From: Heterodera schachtii
Taxonomy: Eukaryota > Nematoda > Chromadorea > Rhabditida > Heteroderidae
NCBI GenBank assembly: GCA_023374025.1
Contig: SIJG01000045.1
Location: 768,658 to 832,657 of the forward strand
DNA length: 64,000 nt
Direction: 5' to 3'
The translations under genes were made by a program, and so were the position numbers. Of this stretch, positions 1 through 12,774 are shown piece by piece. Every line of letters begins with the position of its first letter. Positions within the stretch are counted from its first letter, which is position 1. Under the pieces are notes generated by a model, which did not search any database, was not told the origin of the DNA, and saw only the letters and a program-made list of their open reading frames with translations.

Positions 1-1864
1 TTAAATCGCTGGGATATATCGATCGCACCGCCCAACTGAATTCACAAGTCTTGAAAAAATCTGTTAAAAAATCGCATTAAAATTGGCACTTACCGCACCT
101 CCGCACCACCAAATTCTTTAGATTTTCAAAAATTAAATGATGATAAGCATCGAAAATATAAAAATTAAAATTTTTTTACTCTTTTTTCTTGTTTTATAGA
201 AGTTTTTTTCAATAAGTTTTTTTTTTGCCTAATAATCAGTTCATTAAAAATTGGCTTTTCAATGCAATAAATTTTTTGTTGCACATAATACAAAAAAAGA
301 TAGAATTATGATTAAAATTAAATGTTTTTATATTATTTAAAAAAATTTGCAATGATCGGAAAATGATTTACGAACTTGGCGGACAGATATCTGTTGTATG
401 AAAGAAAACTGGATAATTTTGGATAAATAAAATTGGATGAACGCATAAAGTTACAAAGATGTAAAATTACAGAAATAATAAAAAAAATTATAATGTTTTA
501 TCAAGACTAATATTGTGATAAATAAAATTAAATGGCTATTATTAGATTTTTTGAATATTTTCTTCTTCCAATTTATTGCCATTTATTTGTTTTAATATAG
601 ATATATTTAAAACTCTATTAAAATAATAAAAAATAATATATGCAGAATAGTTAAAGAATGTAAGAATAATATTATTATGAATGTTGATTTTGTGAATTTT
701 TGGCGATTTTTTATAACTTATTTAAACGAAAATTTAGCGAATAAATAAAAATTGGGTCGAAACATCGAAATCAGGACAATCTGATAAATTTAGAAACTAT
801 TTTCATTTTAATGTCGCATTTATGCTTTTCTTCTTCCATTTGGATATAAATACAATCTTCAAATTTCCTCTATTTCTTTGCCTTGCCCCATTATTCGCTT
901 CTTTTCTCAAACATTTTTATGTGAATCAATAGAAAAAACGACGCGAAAAACGACGCGAACACATCGCATCGTTTCACTGGCACTCCTCCACTTATGTGGT
1001 CATTCCAGTCCTCTCCTCCCAAGGCCATTTTCATTAATAATTTTTCCTTTTCGCATTCAGCAAAAAATCCATTTTTGCTATTTATTTTCCTAATAGATTA
1101 CACAAATATTAATTAAATTTTCATTAACATATGGCCATAAATATTTACAAGACAAATAATTAAATATTAAGTAATTGGTAAACCGTTATGAAAGAACTTT
1201 GGTAAAAAACAAATGATTTTTTCAACTGGAAATATAAAATTAGTGACGATGCCTAATTAGCCACTCTCATAAACTAATTTTAAAAAGATGCGCTTTATTA
1301 AAAAAATATATTATAACACTTTGATGAAAACAAAATAAAAATAATGAAAATATTTAGTTTTAATAAATTTTAAACCAAAAATTAATAGCTTATAACCTAA
1401 CAAGTTTCAATTTAAACATTTAAATCATTAATTTATGTAAAAACTAGCGAATTATTTAATAAATCAATATATAAAAAATCATATTAAAATGTATTTTTAA
1501 TAATTACTATTTTAAATGACTCTAATTCAGATTAAAAATAAAACATAATTAATAAATTTAAAAATAAAGATTAAATATATTGCAAAATTTCTCAGAACAA
1601 CTTACCAAGATACTTTAGAAACGAACTTGAGAAATTAATGAAGTTAAAATTAATTATTTATTTTTATACCAAAAACAAATAAAAATTATTATAAAAACAA
1701 CTTAACAAATACCTAAATTATGCTTCTGGAAAACTTTAAAAAAATTTAAAAATAAATAAAAGAAAAAAAAATATGGGAAATCTTGTAAAATATTAAAAAT
1801 AGAATTTTTAAATGAAAAATAAAATAATCGGTATTTTATTAAGTGGAGTGAACTAACATATTAG
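1..1864. other. AT-rich stretch without a recognisable gene
   Basis: No exon-like reading frame with codon bias is visible. Bases about 50-115 carry an edge of the dispersed repeat described at 35,635 (an AATCTGTTAA-type word followed by degenerate CCGCACC). Bases about 925-1040 resemble 24,760-24,900 and are listed separately. The rest is A/T-rich sequence. Confidence 0.6.
925..1060 (+). repeat. Dispersed repeat, copy 1 (partner near 24,750)
   Basis: Shares the words ACGACGCGA, TCGCATC, TGGCAYT and CTCTCCTCC in the same order with 24,755-24,850, followed in both by a T-rich stretch containing TTCATTAAT. The two copies lie about 24 kb apart in direct orientation. It could be an old gene fragment or a repeat; no protein is recognised. 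Confidence 0.45.
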
Positions 1865-2079
1865 AGAATACCAAATAGTATTGATAAAAACCAGACCAGA
1901 ACAGATAATGAAGAAACCTTCGTCGATGTACGTTCTAAACTGATGTTCTGTTGGCATGATCAAATATTATCAGGAAAATTTTAATATTAATAAAGAAGAT
2001 TAATAAATTTCTTGGTAATCATTATTGTACACATTCAACGCCAACTGCTAAATCCGTTTCCTGCAAGGACATGAGCTAA
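1865..2079 (+). pseudogene. Coding-like island, two overlapping frames
   Basis: Two short frames follow one another. The first (1865-1984, directly after a TTAG that could be a splice acceptor) contains the peptide core NEETFVDVRSKLMFCWHDQ. The second (1960-2079) contains NHYCTHSTPTAKSVSC and ends in TAA. Their amino-acid composition is far less biased to Lys/Asn/Ile/Phe than the surrounding DNA would give by chance. Neither has a convincing start codon, and they are out of frame with each other by one base. I do not recognise the protein. It may be a broken gene remnant or exons of a gene whose other parts are not found. Confidence 0.3.
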
Positions 2080-3278
2080 AGTTTTTTGGTGCAATAATTG
2101 AAAATTAAAACTCATTTTTAATCGAAGTTAAAAAATAACTCAAATAAATTTTAAAAGTGACAAAAATGATCTCAAAGAAAATTTCAACTGTTTTAATTAA
2201 AAAAATCTGGTAAACCCAAAACAAGTCTTGGAAATTAAAAAATATGAGAAAACCCGCATTTTCCGATAATGTTTTAAACATTTTAGCTCAAAAATGTAAT
2301 GAATGCATATTGAAAATACTTAAATCTTGAAAATATTTATTTGTTATTGATAAAGTTTAAATTGCATTGAAAAATATATTCAAAAATAAATAAAGAAAAT
2401 TCAAAACTTAAATTAATAAATTAATTAATGAAAAAACCAAAATAGAGGAATACATACATTGGCTGAGATACGCATACCTAGACGACACCTGGGCATGTTA
2501 ATAATTGTTCAGATGCGCAAACAAAATTTAATTGAAATCGGTCGAAAATACATTAAAAAACCAATTACAAACAGAATTATAAATAATTTAAATAAAAAAT
2601 AAACGTGTAGTCAAAATTGAAGAAACAACATAAAACTAAAAATGGCATTAACCTTAAACAATTTTTAAAAATTCCCTTTTAATGGATTAAAAATATAAAT
2701 GATTAACAATAAAAAAGAATGCCGAAAATGTTTTGAACCTACTCAAATGAGAGATCATAAATAAAAAATTCACTGTGTTATAATGATTAAACTACTAATC
2801 GGCTAGGAATAAAAATCAAAAGATAATTTTAAATATTAATACACACTAATAGACAAATTTTACATTTATCAGCAAGTGTTGACCTTGAATGAATTCCAAT
2901 TGACACAAAGGTATACAGGGTGACAAATAAGTAATGTCCCACTTATTTATTTGAATAACTTTTTTCAAATCCAACCAAAAATGAAAAACATATATTCAAA
3001 ATGTGCACAACATATTAGGGTACATTGCTACATAAAAGTTGAAAAAACTAAAAAATATGAATTATTCACAAAGAATATTTTTCTAAAAAATCTTACCTAC
3101 TTAGAGGTAATTTTTATATCAGTTAAACTTCAAATAATATAAAAAAGCTTGTGTCGGATGATAACTTTATTATAAATTAAAAACATTAAGAATAAATAAA
3201 AGCAAAAAACTTCTACTATTTTAATTCGCGGAATCTTATGTTGTAAAAATGATACAATTAGGCCTATATTAAAACATA
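2080..3278. other. AT-rich stretch
   Basis: Apart from the island at 2409-2501, nothing coding is supported. A word CAGGGTGACAAATAAGTAAT at about 2927 looks like a transposon end, but no partner end was found. Confidence 0.5.
2409..2501 (+). pseudogene. Chromodomain-like fragment, copy 1
   Basis: The frame ends in EYIHWLRYAYLDDTWAC and a stop. The spacing of W, the aromatic residues and the final T-W matches the core of chromodomains (pattern x-H/K-W-K-G-x-x-Y-L-x-x-T-W). A second copy at 13,421-13,465 reads IHWKGFAYLNDTWDM in the same spacing, and the two DNAs are clearly similar, so the frame is unlikely to be accidental. The normal domain is about 50 residues; only its second half is visible here and no flanking exons were found. 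A relic of a chromatin protein or of a retroelement chromodomain is possible. Confidence 0.3.
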
Positions 3279-3428
3279 ATTTTTAGATTATATATCATGG
3301 ATAAGCAAATTTTTAGACTATATATCATGGATAAGCAAATTTTAGACTATATATCATGGATAAGCAAATTTTTAGATTATACATCATGGATAAGCAAATT
3401 TTTAAACTATACATCATGGATAAGCAAC
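3279..3428 (+). repeat. Tandem repeat, about 30 bp x 5
   Basis: Five consecutive units of roughly 30 bp carry the core TATCATGGATAAGCAAATTT. The CATGG words lie at 3296, 3326, 3355, 3385 and 3415. Units are 85-95% alike. No coding frame runs through them. Confidence 0.85.
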
Positions 3429-3786
3429 TTTTTTTACTCAATTTAAAGAGCAGAGACCAATGAGAGATGGAATTCCGTGAAAAAAAAACAAAAAATAATT
3501 TATTTATTTATAATAACCAAATTAAAATAAAATTTTGATTAATTTTAACATAAAAAATTGATATTTAAAAGAATATAAAAAATATTATAAGTTGGATTAA
3601 AATGCAACTAAAATTTTTATAAAGATGAAATAATTTGTGTATCTGAGAAATTTTGTTGTAAGAAATTAAATTAAAATAATAATAAACTATCCTATTATAT
3701 TATTTAAAAAACTAATAATTGTATTTTTTATAAGTTTTTAATAATAAATTTTGTTTTTTTTAAACCAAAATATAATCATTCATGAC
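3429..3786. other. AT-rich stretch
   Basis: Nothing recognisable. The last eight bases (TTCATGAC) are the left target-site copy of the next element. Confidence 0.6.
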
Positions 3787-4458
3787 TAGGGCTCGAAATT
3801 ATATGGACTAAAAAATCTCAAATATGGACATAAAATATGGACTAAAAAGGCCCGAAATATGGACTAAAAAGCTCAAAAATGGCCAAATATGGACCAAAAT
3901 ATGGACTAAAAACTACAAAAATTAAATTTTAGCCCCCAAAAATTTCAAGAATATTCAATAGTTGCTTAAACAAACTTAAAAATATATAAGACTACCAAAA
4001 ATGGATTTAAACATTCTAAATTCCAAATTTTAATAAATTCTAAGCTTCACAATTGCAAAGCAATTGCAATTTTTTTTATAATCTCATTCTGTTGCCAGCG
4101 AAAATTTTCTGATGCGAACAAAATACCTAAAAAAATTTGCCAAAATTTCGAAAAAATTCTCTTTTGGGGTGCATTTTTAAAAAATTTCCAAAAAGTCGAT
4201 CTTTAGGGGTGTGTTTTTCGCTTTTTTTTTTGCATTTTTCTTGTGAAATTTTCCAAAAAATGGCCAAAATATGGACTAAAAATGCAAAAAATGGCGAAAT
4301 ATGGATTTATTCTCGAAAACCCCCAAAATATGGATTTATATGGACTAAAAACCTTCACCAAATCAAAAAATTTTAACGCCGAAATGCTATTTTTGAGCCT
4401 CTTCCTTCATAGCATATGCGCAGAAAAAATATGTTAATCCATATAATTTCGAGCCCTA
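3787..4458. mobile_element. hAT-type MITE, ATATGGACTAAAA family
   Basis: Terminal inverted repeats TAGGGCTCGAAATTATATGG and its complement bound 672 bp, flanked by the 8-bp direct repeat TTCATGAC at 3779-3786 and 4459-4466. An 8-bp duplication plus TAGGG termini fits the hAT superfamily. The inside is crowded with the word ATATGGACTAAAA (at least seven times) and has no transposase frame, so it is a non-autonomous element. Open frames inside it are by-products of the repeats. A related element is at 37,909-38,401. Confidence 0.85.
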
Positions 4459-4730
4459 TTCATGACGCAATACGATTCAAATGTAAGGGTATAAAATCCC
4501 AGCTCGTTTTTATATTTTTAAAACGCAAACTAAGTACTAACCAAAATTAACATATATAACAAGAAAAAATTTAAAAATTTAAATCTGGTTTGAATGCAAA
4601 AATTAAATAAGAAACTAAAAAATAAAATATAATTATAAAATAGACTAAAATATATTTATATCTAAAATCGCATATAAATAAAAAAAATACTAAATTTATT
4701 ACAAATCAAATAATAACACTAATTTATTAG

Positions 4731-5521
4731 TGGTTAGCCGACTTTTGCGCCGCGGACATTTGCTCCGCGCCATTTGCGCCGCGACACTTGCGCCGCCTAA
4801 CATAAACGACATTTGAGCCGCGACATTTGCGCCGTACAGCGAAAAAAGACATTTTCGCGCTCAATAAAATAAATTTATTTGGTTTATCGAATATTAATTG
4901 ATTGATATTCATTATTAATTCCTTCGAAGCCTTTCATGTCAATTCCATATTGAAGTGCACGTAATTATTGATCAAATCTTGATCATTTTGGTTTTCATTT
5001 GGATTCTATGCGATATAGTGGCGGAAATTTTAAAATCAGTGCTTTTTCAATGAAATTAAATTAAAATCGATGTAAATATCTTATGAGCAAATTAATTACA
5101 AAATAATTGAATTTCATTCTTTTTTTTGAAGCAAAAAAATAATTGGGTTTTCTTACAGAAATTTTATTTTCGGTTTTTTGTCCGTTGGTATTCTTAATTT
5201 TTCATAAATTTGCTGAACCTATTCAATGTTAAGATTTTAATGGTTTAAAAAAATGGATTGTCTATCTTTGTGACTAGTAATTTTTACAATTTTTTAATTA
5301 GTGTTTTTGGATTGGCTTATATTTTTAGTAAAACTTATTGATAATAGTGGAATTTTAATGAAAATAATATTTTTGACAGCGCGGCGCAAAAGTCCATTTT
5401 TGCTGGGCGGCGCAAATGTCGCGGCGCAAATGGCGCGGCGCAAGTGTCGACTTTGCTGAGCGGCACAAGTGTCAACTTTTGCTGTGCGGCGCAAATGGAG
5501 CGGCGCAAATGTCTCATCACG
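4731..5521. mobile_element. hAT-like foldback element with GCGCCGCGACATTTG arrays
   Basis: Both ends are made of tandem, slightly varied copies of a 15-bp word, ACATTTGCGCCGCG. They run forward at 4739-4840 and as the complement at 5378-5512. The flanks are the 8-bp direct repeat TTTATTAG (4723-4730 and 5522-5529). The centre is AT-rich and non-coding. Terminal bases are not a perfect inverted repeat (TGGTTAG against CGTGATG), so the exact ends are less sure than in the other elements. The word recurs in the smaller element at 48,569. Confidence 0.7.
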
Positions 5522-5529
5522 TTTATTAG

Positions 5530-6042
5530 TTATCAAAGAAAATTTAAAAAAATTAAAGCAAAACACTTAATTGGAATAGGTGATGAATTAATGAAATTTT
5601 CAAACGAATGGTAAGGAAATATATAATTGTAAGAATCGAAAAATTGTAAAAATAAATTGAATTATTGGGACAGTTGAGGTATTAATTGCGGAACCCAAAT
5701 GACAAGATTAAAAAAATTAAGTCAGTTAATAAGACAGAAAAATTTTCAATTAATTTTAGCTGCTTTAAATACTGATTCAATGTGGATATTGCTGAAACAT
5801 TCCTATTATAAATCAGTTGAGCATTACAAATAGCAATGCAAGTTGAATATTTAAATAAATTATAAAATATTTTTTCTACGATTATTTAAATAAACATGAC
5901 ACTCACGGAAATACACTTCTTTAATTTTTGATAAACTTCAATGCTTGAACTTAATATTTGCAAAGGTTTCGAACATAAATAAGATGTGAATAAAACCGAA
6001 AATGATTGAACTACTTATTAAAAAAAACAAAGACTATATTGA
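5530..6042. other. AT-rich stretch
   Basis: No supported feature. Confidence 0.6.
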
Positions 6043-6144
6043 AAAAATCTGAAGAAGTGCCAAACATGTTTGTATGGAAGGAACAATCGATACCTTAAAA
6101 ACGAGGGCGTATTCGAGGCTTATCTAAAAAATAAGATGAATTAA
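6043..6144 (+). pseudogene. Coding-like island with a CxxC pair
   Basis: A 33-codon frame between two stops reads KKCQTCLYGRNNRYLKNEG, then VFEAYLKNKMN. It has no ATG near its start. The composition (C, Q, G, R, E) is unlike translated AT-rich noise, and the CxxC followed by YGR suggests a zinc-binding turn. No acceptor AG lies directly upstream in the right phase. I cannot name a family. It may be an isolated terminal exon or a relic. Confidence 0.25.
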
Positions 6145-8548
6145 AACTCTAAAGTTTCGAAAATATATTTAAAATTAAAAAATTTATGAATGAAAAACTA
6201 ATTCAATAAAATTAAAATGAAACTTTTGGTTTATGTAAATAATGAAATTATTGTTACCTACGGTGCGAACAGATATTAAATAGATGAGATATTTACGTCG
6301 AATTAAACTAATTTCACGTCTAAAAAAAAGAAGAACAGTCTTTAAAGGAAAAAAACTAAAAATTTACGCTGAGTTAATTAAAATCAAAAGATATTAAAAA
6401 ATGAATAAATATGTTCCGAAAGCAGTGTGATAGACGCTAATAAGAAAAAAATAAAAAGAAAAATAAAAAAATTTTTGTTTTATCTTTTTTGACGAAATAT
6501 GGAGAATGCTTCTATTTGTTAAATGATCAAAATCTTTAAAAAATAATCAATTGTTAAAAAAGTTAGAAGGATAATCCCAGTAAAGAAAAAAAATGAAATT
6601 TAAATTTAAGTCTTTTAAAATGTATTTTAATAGAATTTTCTTTCAAACAATATAATAAAAAATAAAATATAGACCAAAAGAAGGATATGTTATCTTTATG
6701 TTTCACCAAGGAATTAAAAAATGCATGGCCTCTCAAGAAAAGTATTAATAAAAATAATTCATAAAACATTAACAATTGTAAACTAAATACGATAAGAATA
6801 ATAAAATAGAACTTTAAACATTAATAATTATTTATAATTATTATAAATTTAATAAAATACGTCTTCATTCAAATTAAGAACAGAAATGGAGACCACTTCC
6901 AATAAGATTAAATTAAAAATAAGAAAAGTTAAAAAATAATTTATTACAAGAAAGAATAATGAATCAACATTTAAATTAGGTATTAACCAAAATTTTTAGA
7001 ATAATTCGCAGTATATTCATTTCGTAAAGAGTTTTCTTAGTGAAAGAAGTTGGTCTATTAATTTTTAATATTAAAAACATTTAAAATTGATTGGTATATA
7101 AATCTGAATTATTTTAAAGGCTTGATGAATAAGATTATGGACTGAAAATTTAAAATTTAAAATAAAAGGAAAATACGAATCATTAATAAAAACTATGTAA
7201 AAGTTTTCCAACCACATAAGAGTTTTTTTCTAAAATTTCTCGAGGTAAGCCAAATAAAAGTTTTCAGACCACTTTGAAAGAGTGATCTGATCACCAAGGT
7301 GCCAAAAAGTTACACTGAAATGATTTTTTTAAATTTTTCGCGCTCTGTAAAAAAATAACCTGACTTCACATTTTGAACTTATAATTTTGTTACAACAAAT
7401 TTGGGAATTTCTAAAATTCATAAGATTTTACATTTTCAATTTTTTTTATGTATTAATATTTCTGGGGAAGATACAAGGCAACCAACCTCCTTTATCAGCG
7501 TCTGATTTTAGCTAAGTAAAATATCGTAAATAATAGTAAAAAAATGTTTATAAACAAAGATAGCCCAAAAAAGAGTCAAAAACAAATCTAAAATGTCACT
7601 GGTTCACGTGTATACTTTATACAAGACGAAAATTTATGCGTGAAAAAAGATGAATTCAATAAAATAGGAAATTTAAAAAACAAGTTTATTAATATAATAA
7701 TAAAAAATACATTTATTTAGGTTAAAAATTAAGCAAAAAATATAAATTGTTAATAATGCTTGATGCTTTTAATAGTAAAAAAAGGAAAATTTAAAAAAAT
7801 TAAAATATTTAACATTGCCAGTTGCCACAAAAGCAATAATTTAAATTAACAAAACAGAAAAAACATTTCTTAATTACATCCTTTGGTAAAAAATTAGAGC
7901 AATTTATTGTGTCAGGAGTTAAAAACAGCCTTTCAAATTAAATTTAAAAATCCGATAAAATAAACTCTACAATTTCAAATGAACAAAAAATTAATTTGTG
8001 AACAAAAATATATTTTATGTTAAAATAAAATTAGCTTCCCTTACAGAAATATAAATGTGAAAAGATGCAGGAAAAGAAGATTTCAATTAATGAAATATAT
8101 TAATGAAATAAATATAAATTGATTTAAGACATTAATAAATAAGAAAAAAACATTAAAAAATTGTTATTCTAAATATTATTTCTAAGAGTGTAAATTATTA
8201 ATAAATTCTAAATTTTCTTACAAACAAAATACATTCACACATAATGCTCTACTGATAACCTGGTTCTGTGACAAGTGTAAAAGATGCCTTTATATTTAAA
8301 AATACAAAATAGTACTTCTTATAGTATTAAATAAAAAATAAATTTAAAAAAGGTAAAATTAAATTCAAAGAAAGAATTCTAAAATAAATAAAGTATGAAA
8401 AAAACGAAATAATTTCTTAAATACTAAAGAAAAAATATTCGTTAGAATAAAACAAAAATGGAAATGGTGCAAGAATTTAAAATAATATAATGAACAATAT
8501 AATTAATCTTAATAATTATGAATAGAGAGAACAGCTTAATAATATTGA
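6145..8548. other. AT-rich stretch
   Basis: No gene is supported. At 7275-7320 there is a fragment (GTGATCTGATCA, then GTGCCAAAAAG) resembling sequence near 43,240 and 30,855, a piece of a dispersed repeat. CAACCAACCTCCTTTATCAG at about 7481 resembles the terminal word of the foldback element at 26,141. Confidence 0.5.
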
Positions 8549-8683
8549 TGTTCTTGTAAATTGTTGTCCCCTTTTTATTTTGGCTGTTCTTGGTGCACTC
8601 ACAATTTATGTTTTGAGCATTTCTTCACTTTTTGGCCTGATGAAGTAATCGTTATATCGTTGTCAACGGCAGAATCGGATTGA
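8549..8683 (+). pseudogene. Cys/His-rich terminal-exon-like frame, possible transposase zinc finger
   Basis: A 44-codon frame between stops contains CSCKLL, then GCSWCTHNLCFEHFFTFW, then DEVIVISLSTAESD and a stop. The arrangement C-x-C ... C-x-x-C-x4-C-F-E-H-F resembles the cysteine-rich C-terminal domain of piggyBac-like (DDE_Tnp_1_7) transposases, where C-x-x-C-x(3-5)-LC precedes an aromatic/His cluster. That comparison is from memory of the family and is tentative. There is no ATG and no adjoining exon, so it is either the last exon of an undetected gene or a fragment. Confidence 0.35.
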
Positions 8684-10027
8684 ATAAATAATTAAATCTA
8701 AACCATTTGCATGAAAAATATTCAAAATACATTAAATTAAAAAACATTAATTAGAAATTAAAGATGGATCATATTTCTAATAAATTTTATTAAAATTTAA
8801 AAAACTAAAAAAAACCTTATATAAAAGAAGCTAAAATAAAATACATATTTACAGGGGAATTGAATAATTAAGTATGAAGTATAAATGAAAAACCAAAATA
8901 ATAAAAACCAAACTTTTAAAATGCGATGCTACAAAATCTAAAACATATATATAATAATTATTAAAATATTAAAGTAAAGGAAGAAATTTAATTGATCAAA
9001 ATTAAGGTAAGGAAACCTACTAAAATACTTCGGAAATCACGGAAGTTACATATCAAGATAATACTAAAAAGAGAAATGAATACTATTAAATATTAATTAT
9101 AAATATCAATTTATTATGTTGGCTATATTTGATGTATTAAAAATTAAAAAAATGTATTATATTCTAAAAATTTAATACAAAATTTTTAATGCAATTTCCT
9201 GCTCAATGACACATTTAAAATAAGATTGATTTGATGAAGGTGACGACTCTGCCTTTGCTGGAATTGATGGAAATAACCAGTTAATTTTATTTTAAAAATA
9301 AGTTTTTAAACAAGAGAAAATAAAGTTTTATTAATTATAAATTACTCCGCTTTTTAATGAATATTTTTTTTTGAAAAATTAGAGTTTTTGTCTATAAAAT
9401 AATGAAAAATTCATTTTAAAAATGTACGGAAAATACATAAATAAGCAAGCGTAAATATATTAAAGTTTAATAAAATATTAATTGATTAAACTAATGCCTT
9501 AAAGTAGTCATATAAACATTCTTTGTTGATCAGGATTTTTCTTTAGTAAATTTTTCATTGAAACATGAAATTGACTATTATACTAAATTTATCTTTAAAA
9601 TTAATGCAATAAATATGACTTTTAAAAAATTTTACTTTTTATAATGCATGACGACGATAAAAGCAAATTTATCTGTATGACTACATTAAGCAGACAAGTT
9701 ATCCGATTGGCCATTGACTGTTTAATATAGTTATATGCAAAAATTATATGATTGTTATCTAAGAAATAATCTAACAAATAATGAAATTTAATTAGTGAAA
9801 TAAAGGAAGACAAATAATATTCGCTTGGAGCAAGTTGGTATTACATGAAGAGTCAGTCCATTTGGGATATGATGATATAAACCTAATAAATCTTAAAGAA
9901 ATTACATAAAAACTAATATAAAAAGATAAATTATTAAAAAAAATTATGTAAGAGAAAGCCAAAATAACAATAAAAGCTTTTTGAATATCATACAAAAAAT
10001 TAAAACTTAAAATTATGAATATTGTAG
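8684..10027. other. AT-rich stretch
   Basis: A short GC-richer patch at 9228-9282 is open in two frames (one contains MKVTTLPLLELMEITS and a stop). It is too short to call. Confidence 0.45.
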
Positions 10028-10117
10028 ATTGGCTTCAGTCTTGCTCGTCATATGGGTGCTGTATACACCCATGCGTCGGTTGGCGGTGTCGTTGACACCG
10101 AGAGAGCCCGACAAATG
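10028..10117 (+). CDS. Candidate internal exon, GFSLARHMGAVYTHASVGG
   Basis: A 90-bp GC-rich patch in AT-rich DNA starts straight after an in-frame TAG that also serves as a splice acceptor (TATTGTAG). It ends at a good donor (AAT, GTAAGA). Between them the frame reads IGFSLARHMGAVYTHASVGG, then VVDTERARQM, with no Lys/Asn bias. This is what an internal exon looks like, but no partner exon was identified within several kb, and I do not recognise the peptide. The other two frames are also partly open, including a short Cys-rich one considered and rejected. Partial or relic exon of unknown function. Confidence 0.35.
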
Positions 10118-10120
10118 TAA

Positions 10121-11924
10121 GAAATGGGCCAACAATAAACAGATAAGCACTGAATTTTAGCGCCATCGCCTGGTATATATTAAAATTGTAAGAAAAAAAA
10201 ATTACTTACAATAACTCACTCGCACAATTTAATTAAAAAGAATTAAACCTTACTTGACAAGTTTGTGACATCGAATGAATAAATTCAAAACAAGTTTATC
10301 TAATTAATTATAAAATTGTCATGCGCAGAAGATCAAAAATAAAGGAAAATGCGAATAAAGTGAAAAGAATTAGGCTACGGGATTTATATTAAGTTGAAAA
10401 TATATAATTATTGAAATCTTTATATATAGAAGAAACCTGTTTCAAAAAAAAGTAAAAAATTTCTTTAAACATAAAATCAAAAATATATATTTATATAAGG
10501 GCATAAATACTAAATGTAAATATGTATCATTAAAGGTAATTGAAAAAATATGAAAGTAATACTGACCGAAGAACTTTATCAATATTTAAAAAACAACAGA
10601 TATTGATATTGTTTTTTAACTGGAGCGAATAACAAGTTTATAAAAAATACTAATTACGCTTAATCATTTACATAAATGTTCAAAAAAAATTTATTGATTC
10701 AAATAAAAATTTTTTTAATTAATTTATTTTAATTAACTGAAAAAACTGTATTTTTCAAATAAATTAGTTAAATAAACGAAAGTAAAAATATTTTGAAATA
10801 GCGAAGTAATAAAGAAATTAAAAAAAAATGATTTCTAGTAAAAATCTGTTTTCCATTAAAAAAAACAATTAATTATATCTACAGTTTAACATCACCAATT
10901 TTAACAAGAGACTATTATTATGGAAGCTTCTTAAACCTAAACATAAACTATAGTAATCGGAAAACCTTCTAGACATAAATATAAATCAATGAAGATAAAG
11001 TAATTTCTCGATGAAATTATTAATATTTTTAAGATAAATAAATGATAGATATATGAAACTAAAAAATACCAAATAAATAATTTAAAAACAATAGAAGAGT
11101 CAGTCTGTAAATCTTATTTAATTTTATTATATAGAAAACAATTCAACCTAAATGGAATAATAGGCATCAACAATACTATTGCAATGACGGGAAAAGTGGA
11201 TTTAAATGACTTATAATGAAAGAACATATTCATTAAAATTTTTTATTTAGGAATATAAATGAAAAATAAATATTATTAATATATCTAAACGCAATTTGAA
11301 ATAACAAAAGAAATCACTACCATATACATATTGAATGAAAAATAAAAAGTATGTATAAGACATAATCATTTGAATCTTAGAGAAAGAAATGAAGAGTTCG
11401 CTGGTCTTTCTGAAGAGGAGGCGTGCTCAAGTTGACAACAATAGAAATCAATAGAAAAAGAACAAACAACTATTTAATTTATATTAAAATTTTATAATAA
11501 ATTTAAAGAAACTTGAACTTGAAGACTTAACATACCATAAGAATTTTTCAATTTTCCAAAGATGCAAATAATATTTAACAAATAATTAAGTATCTTAAAA
11601 TAATTAACTAAATGTATAGAAAAATAAATCCATTATTAGAGCAAATAAACACTAAATAGAAAATATTAATTTTATGTTGCTCAAATTCTCTTAAAATTCA
11701 TGTGTTTTAATTTTAATTTAATAATGTCATAAAAAAGATTTAAAAAAATAGAGTAAAAATAAAACAACATATTTAAAAGAAATGAAGAAAAAAGATATGT
11801 AATTGACTGACATTAAAATTACCATTTTTATACAAATTAAGCTTTTTTAGGCGTTGGTGAGAGAATTTTTCCATTTAAATGCAGAATCAAAAAGCATATA
11901 TTAAAATTTAAGCAATACAAACTA
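10121..11924. other. AT-rich stretch with one small coding-like end
   Basis: Mostly A/T-rich. Near 11,380-11,444 a frame ends in RNEEFAGLSEEEACSS and a stop, again unlike noise, but only about 30 codons long and without a start. Nothing else is supported. Confidence 0.4.
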
Positions 11925-11932
11925 GAGAGCGG

Positions 11933-12732
11933 GTACGGACCGGATCCGTATACGGATTTTTACGGATCCGTAGTCCGTAATCCGTATTTTTTTGGGCCGA
12001 TACGGATTTTTACGGAGTACGGATTTTCCGGATTTTTAGTCCGTAAGTCCGTAATCCGTATAGGTGTCTAGTCCGTAGTCCTGATCCTGATCCGTATAAA
12101 TTATGGATACGGATTACGGATATTTTTTTTTGGCGTTTTTTAAGTGAAATGGAGTAAATTTTTAAATTTTGTGCAGTCAATTCGCCAAAACTATGAAATC
12201 AGGGAGTCAATTTCGTAAAATTTTTGTCAAAAATCGAAAAAAGCACTGGTAAATATTGGAAAATTATTAAACTGGAAAATAGGCAAAATTTTTGTGCCAA
12301 AAACTCAAAACCTTTACATTATTGAATTGCTTTTCGTTAAAATTTTACGAAATTCTATTTCATTTTTTCCAATTTGTAAAGCTTAAAGATGAATTTCTTT
12401 TTCAATTTCTTAAATTTTTTATGTCTTGGATTTGTAAATTTTAAAAATTATAGATATTTTTTATGAATATTTGTCAACTAAATTCATGAAATGGTTAAAA
12501 ATTGCAAGTTTTCTCTCTTATTCAAGATTTGTATTTAAAATATCATTTTTTAGCGAAAAAGAAAAAATGAAAAAAAAATCCTTATCCGTATACGGATCCG
12601 TATTTTTCCTGGATACGGATTTTTACGGACTACGGATTTTACGGATTTTTAGTCCGTAAGTCCGTAATCCGTATGGATGCCTAGTCCGTAGTCCTGATCC
12701 TGATCCGTATTTTCCCAAAATACCGCTCTCTA
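11933..12732. mobile_element. hAT-type MITE, ACGGATCCGTA family
   Basis: Ends TAGAGAGCGGGTA and TACCGCTCTCTA are inverted repeats. The flanks are the 8-bp duplication ATACAAAC (11,925-11,932 and 12,733-12,740). Both terminal 150-bp zones are filled with forms of TACGGATTTTTACGGA and GTCCGTAATCCGTA; the middle is AT-rich. The longest frame inside (12,471-12,659) crosses the subterminal repeat array and is not a gene. Non-autonomous hAT-type element. Confidence 0.88.
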
Positions 12733-12774
12733 ATACAAACAAATTTCAATGGTGAAGAAATCAAGGCCTTTTGT

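Noticed and set aside
2918..2950. Transposon-end-like CAGGGTGACAAATAAGTAATG
   Set aside because: No partner end or target duplication could be found within the window.
3279..3428. CRISPR-like repeat array
   Set aside because: Units are contiguous without spacers and the context is eukaryotic.
4727..5566. Ala/Cys/Arg-rich ORFs
   Set aside because: They are the arrays of the foldback element at 4731-5521 read as protein.
10015..10095. 24-codon plus ORF with five cysteines, reminiscent of small disulfide-rich peptides
   Set aside because: No signal peptide, overlaps a better exon candidate in another frame, and too short to support by itself.
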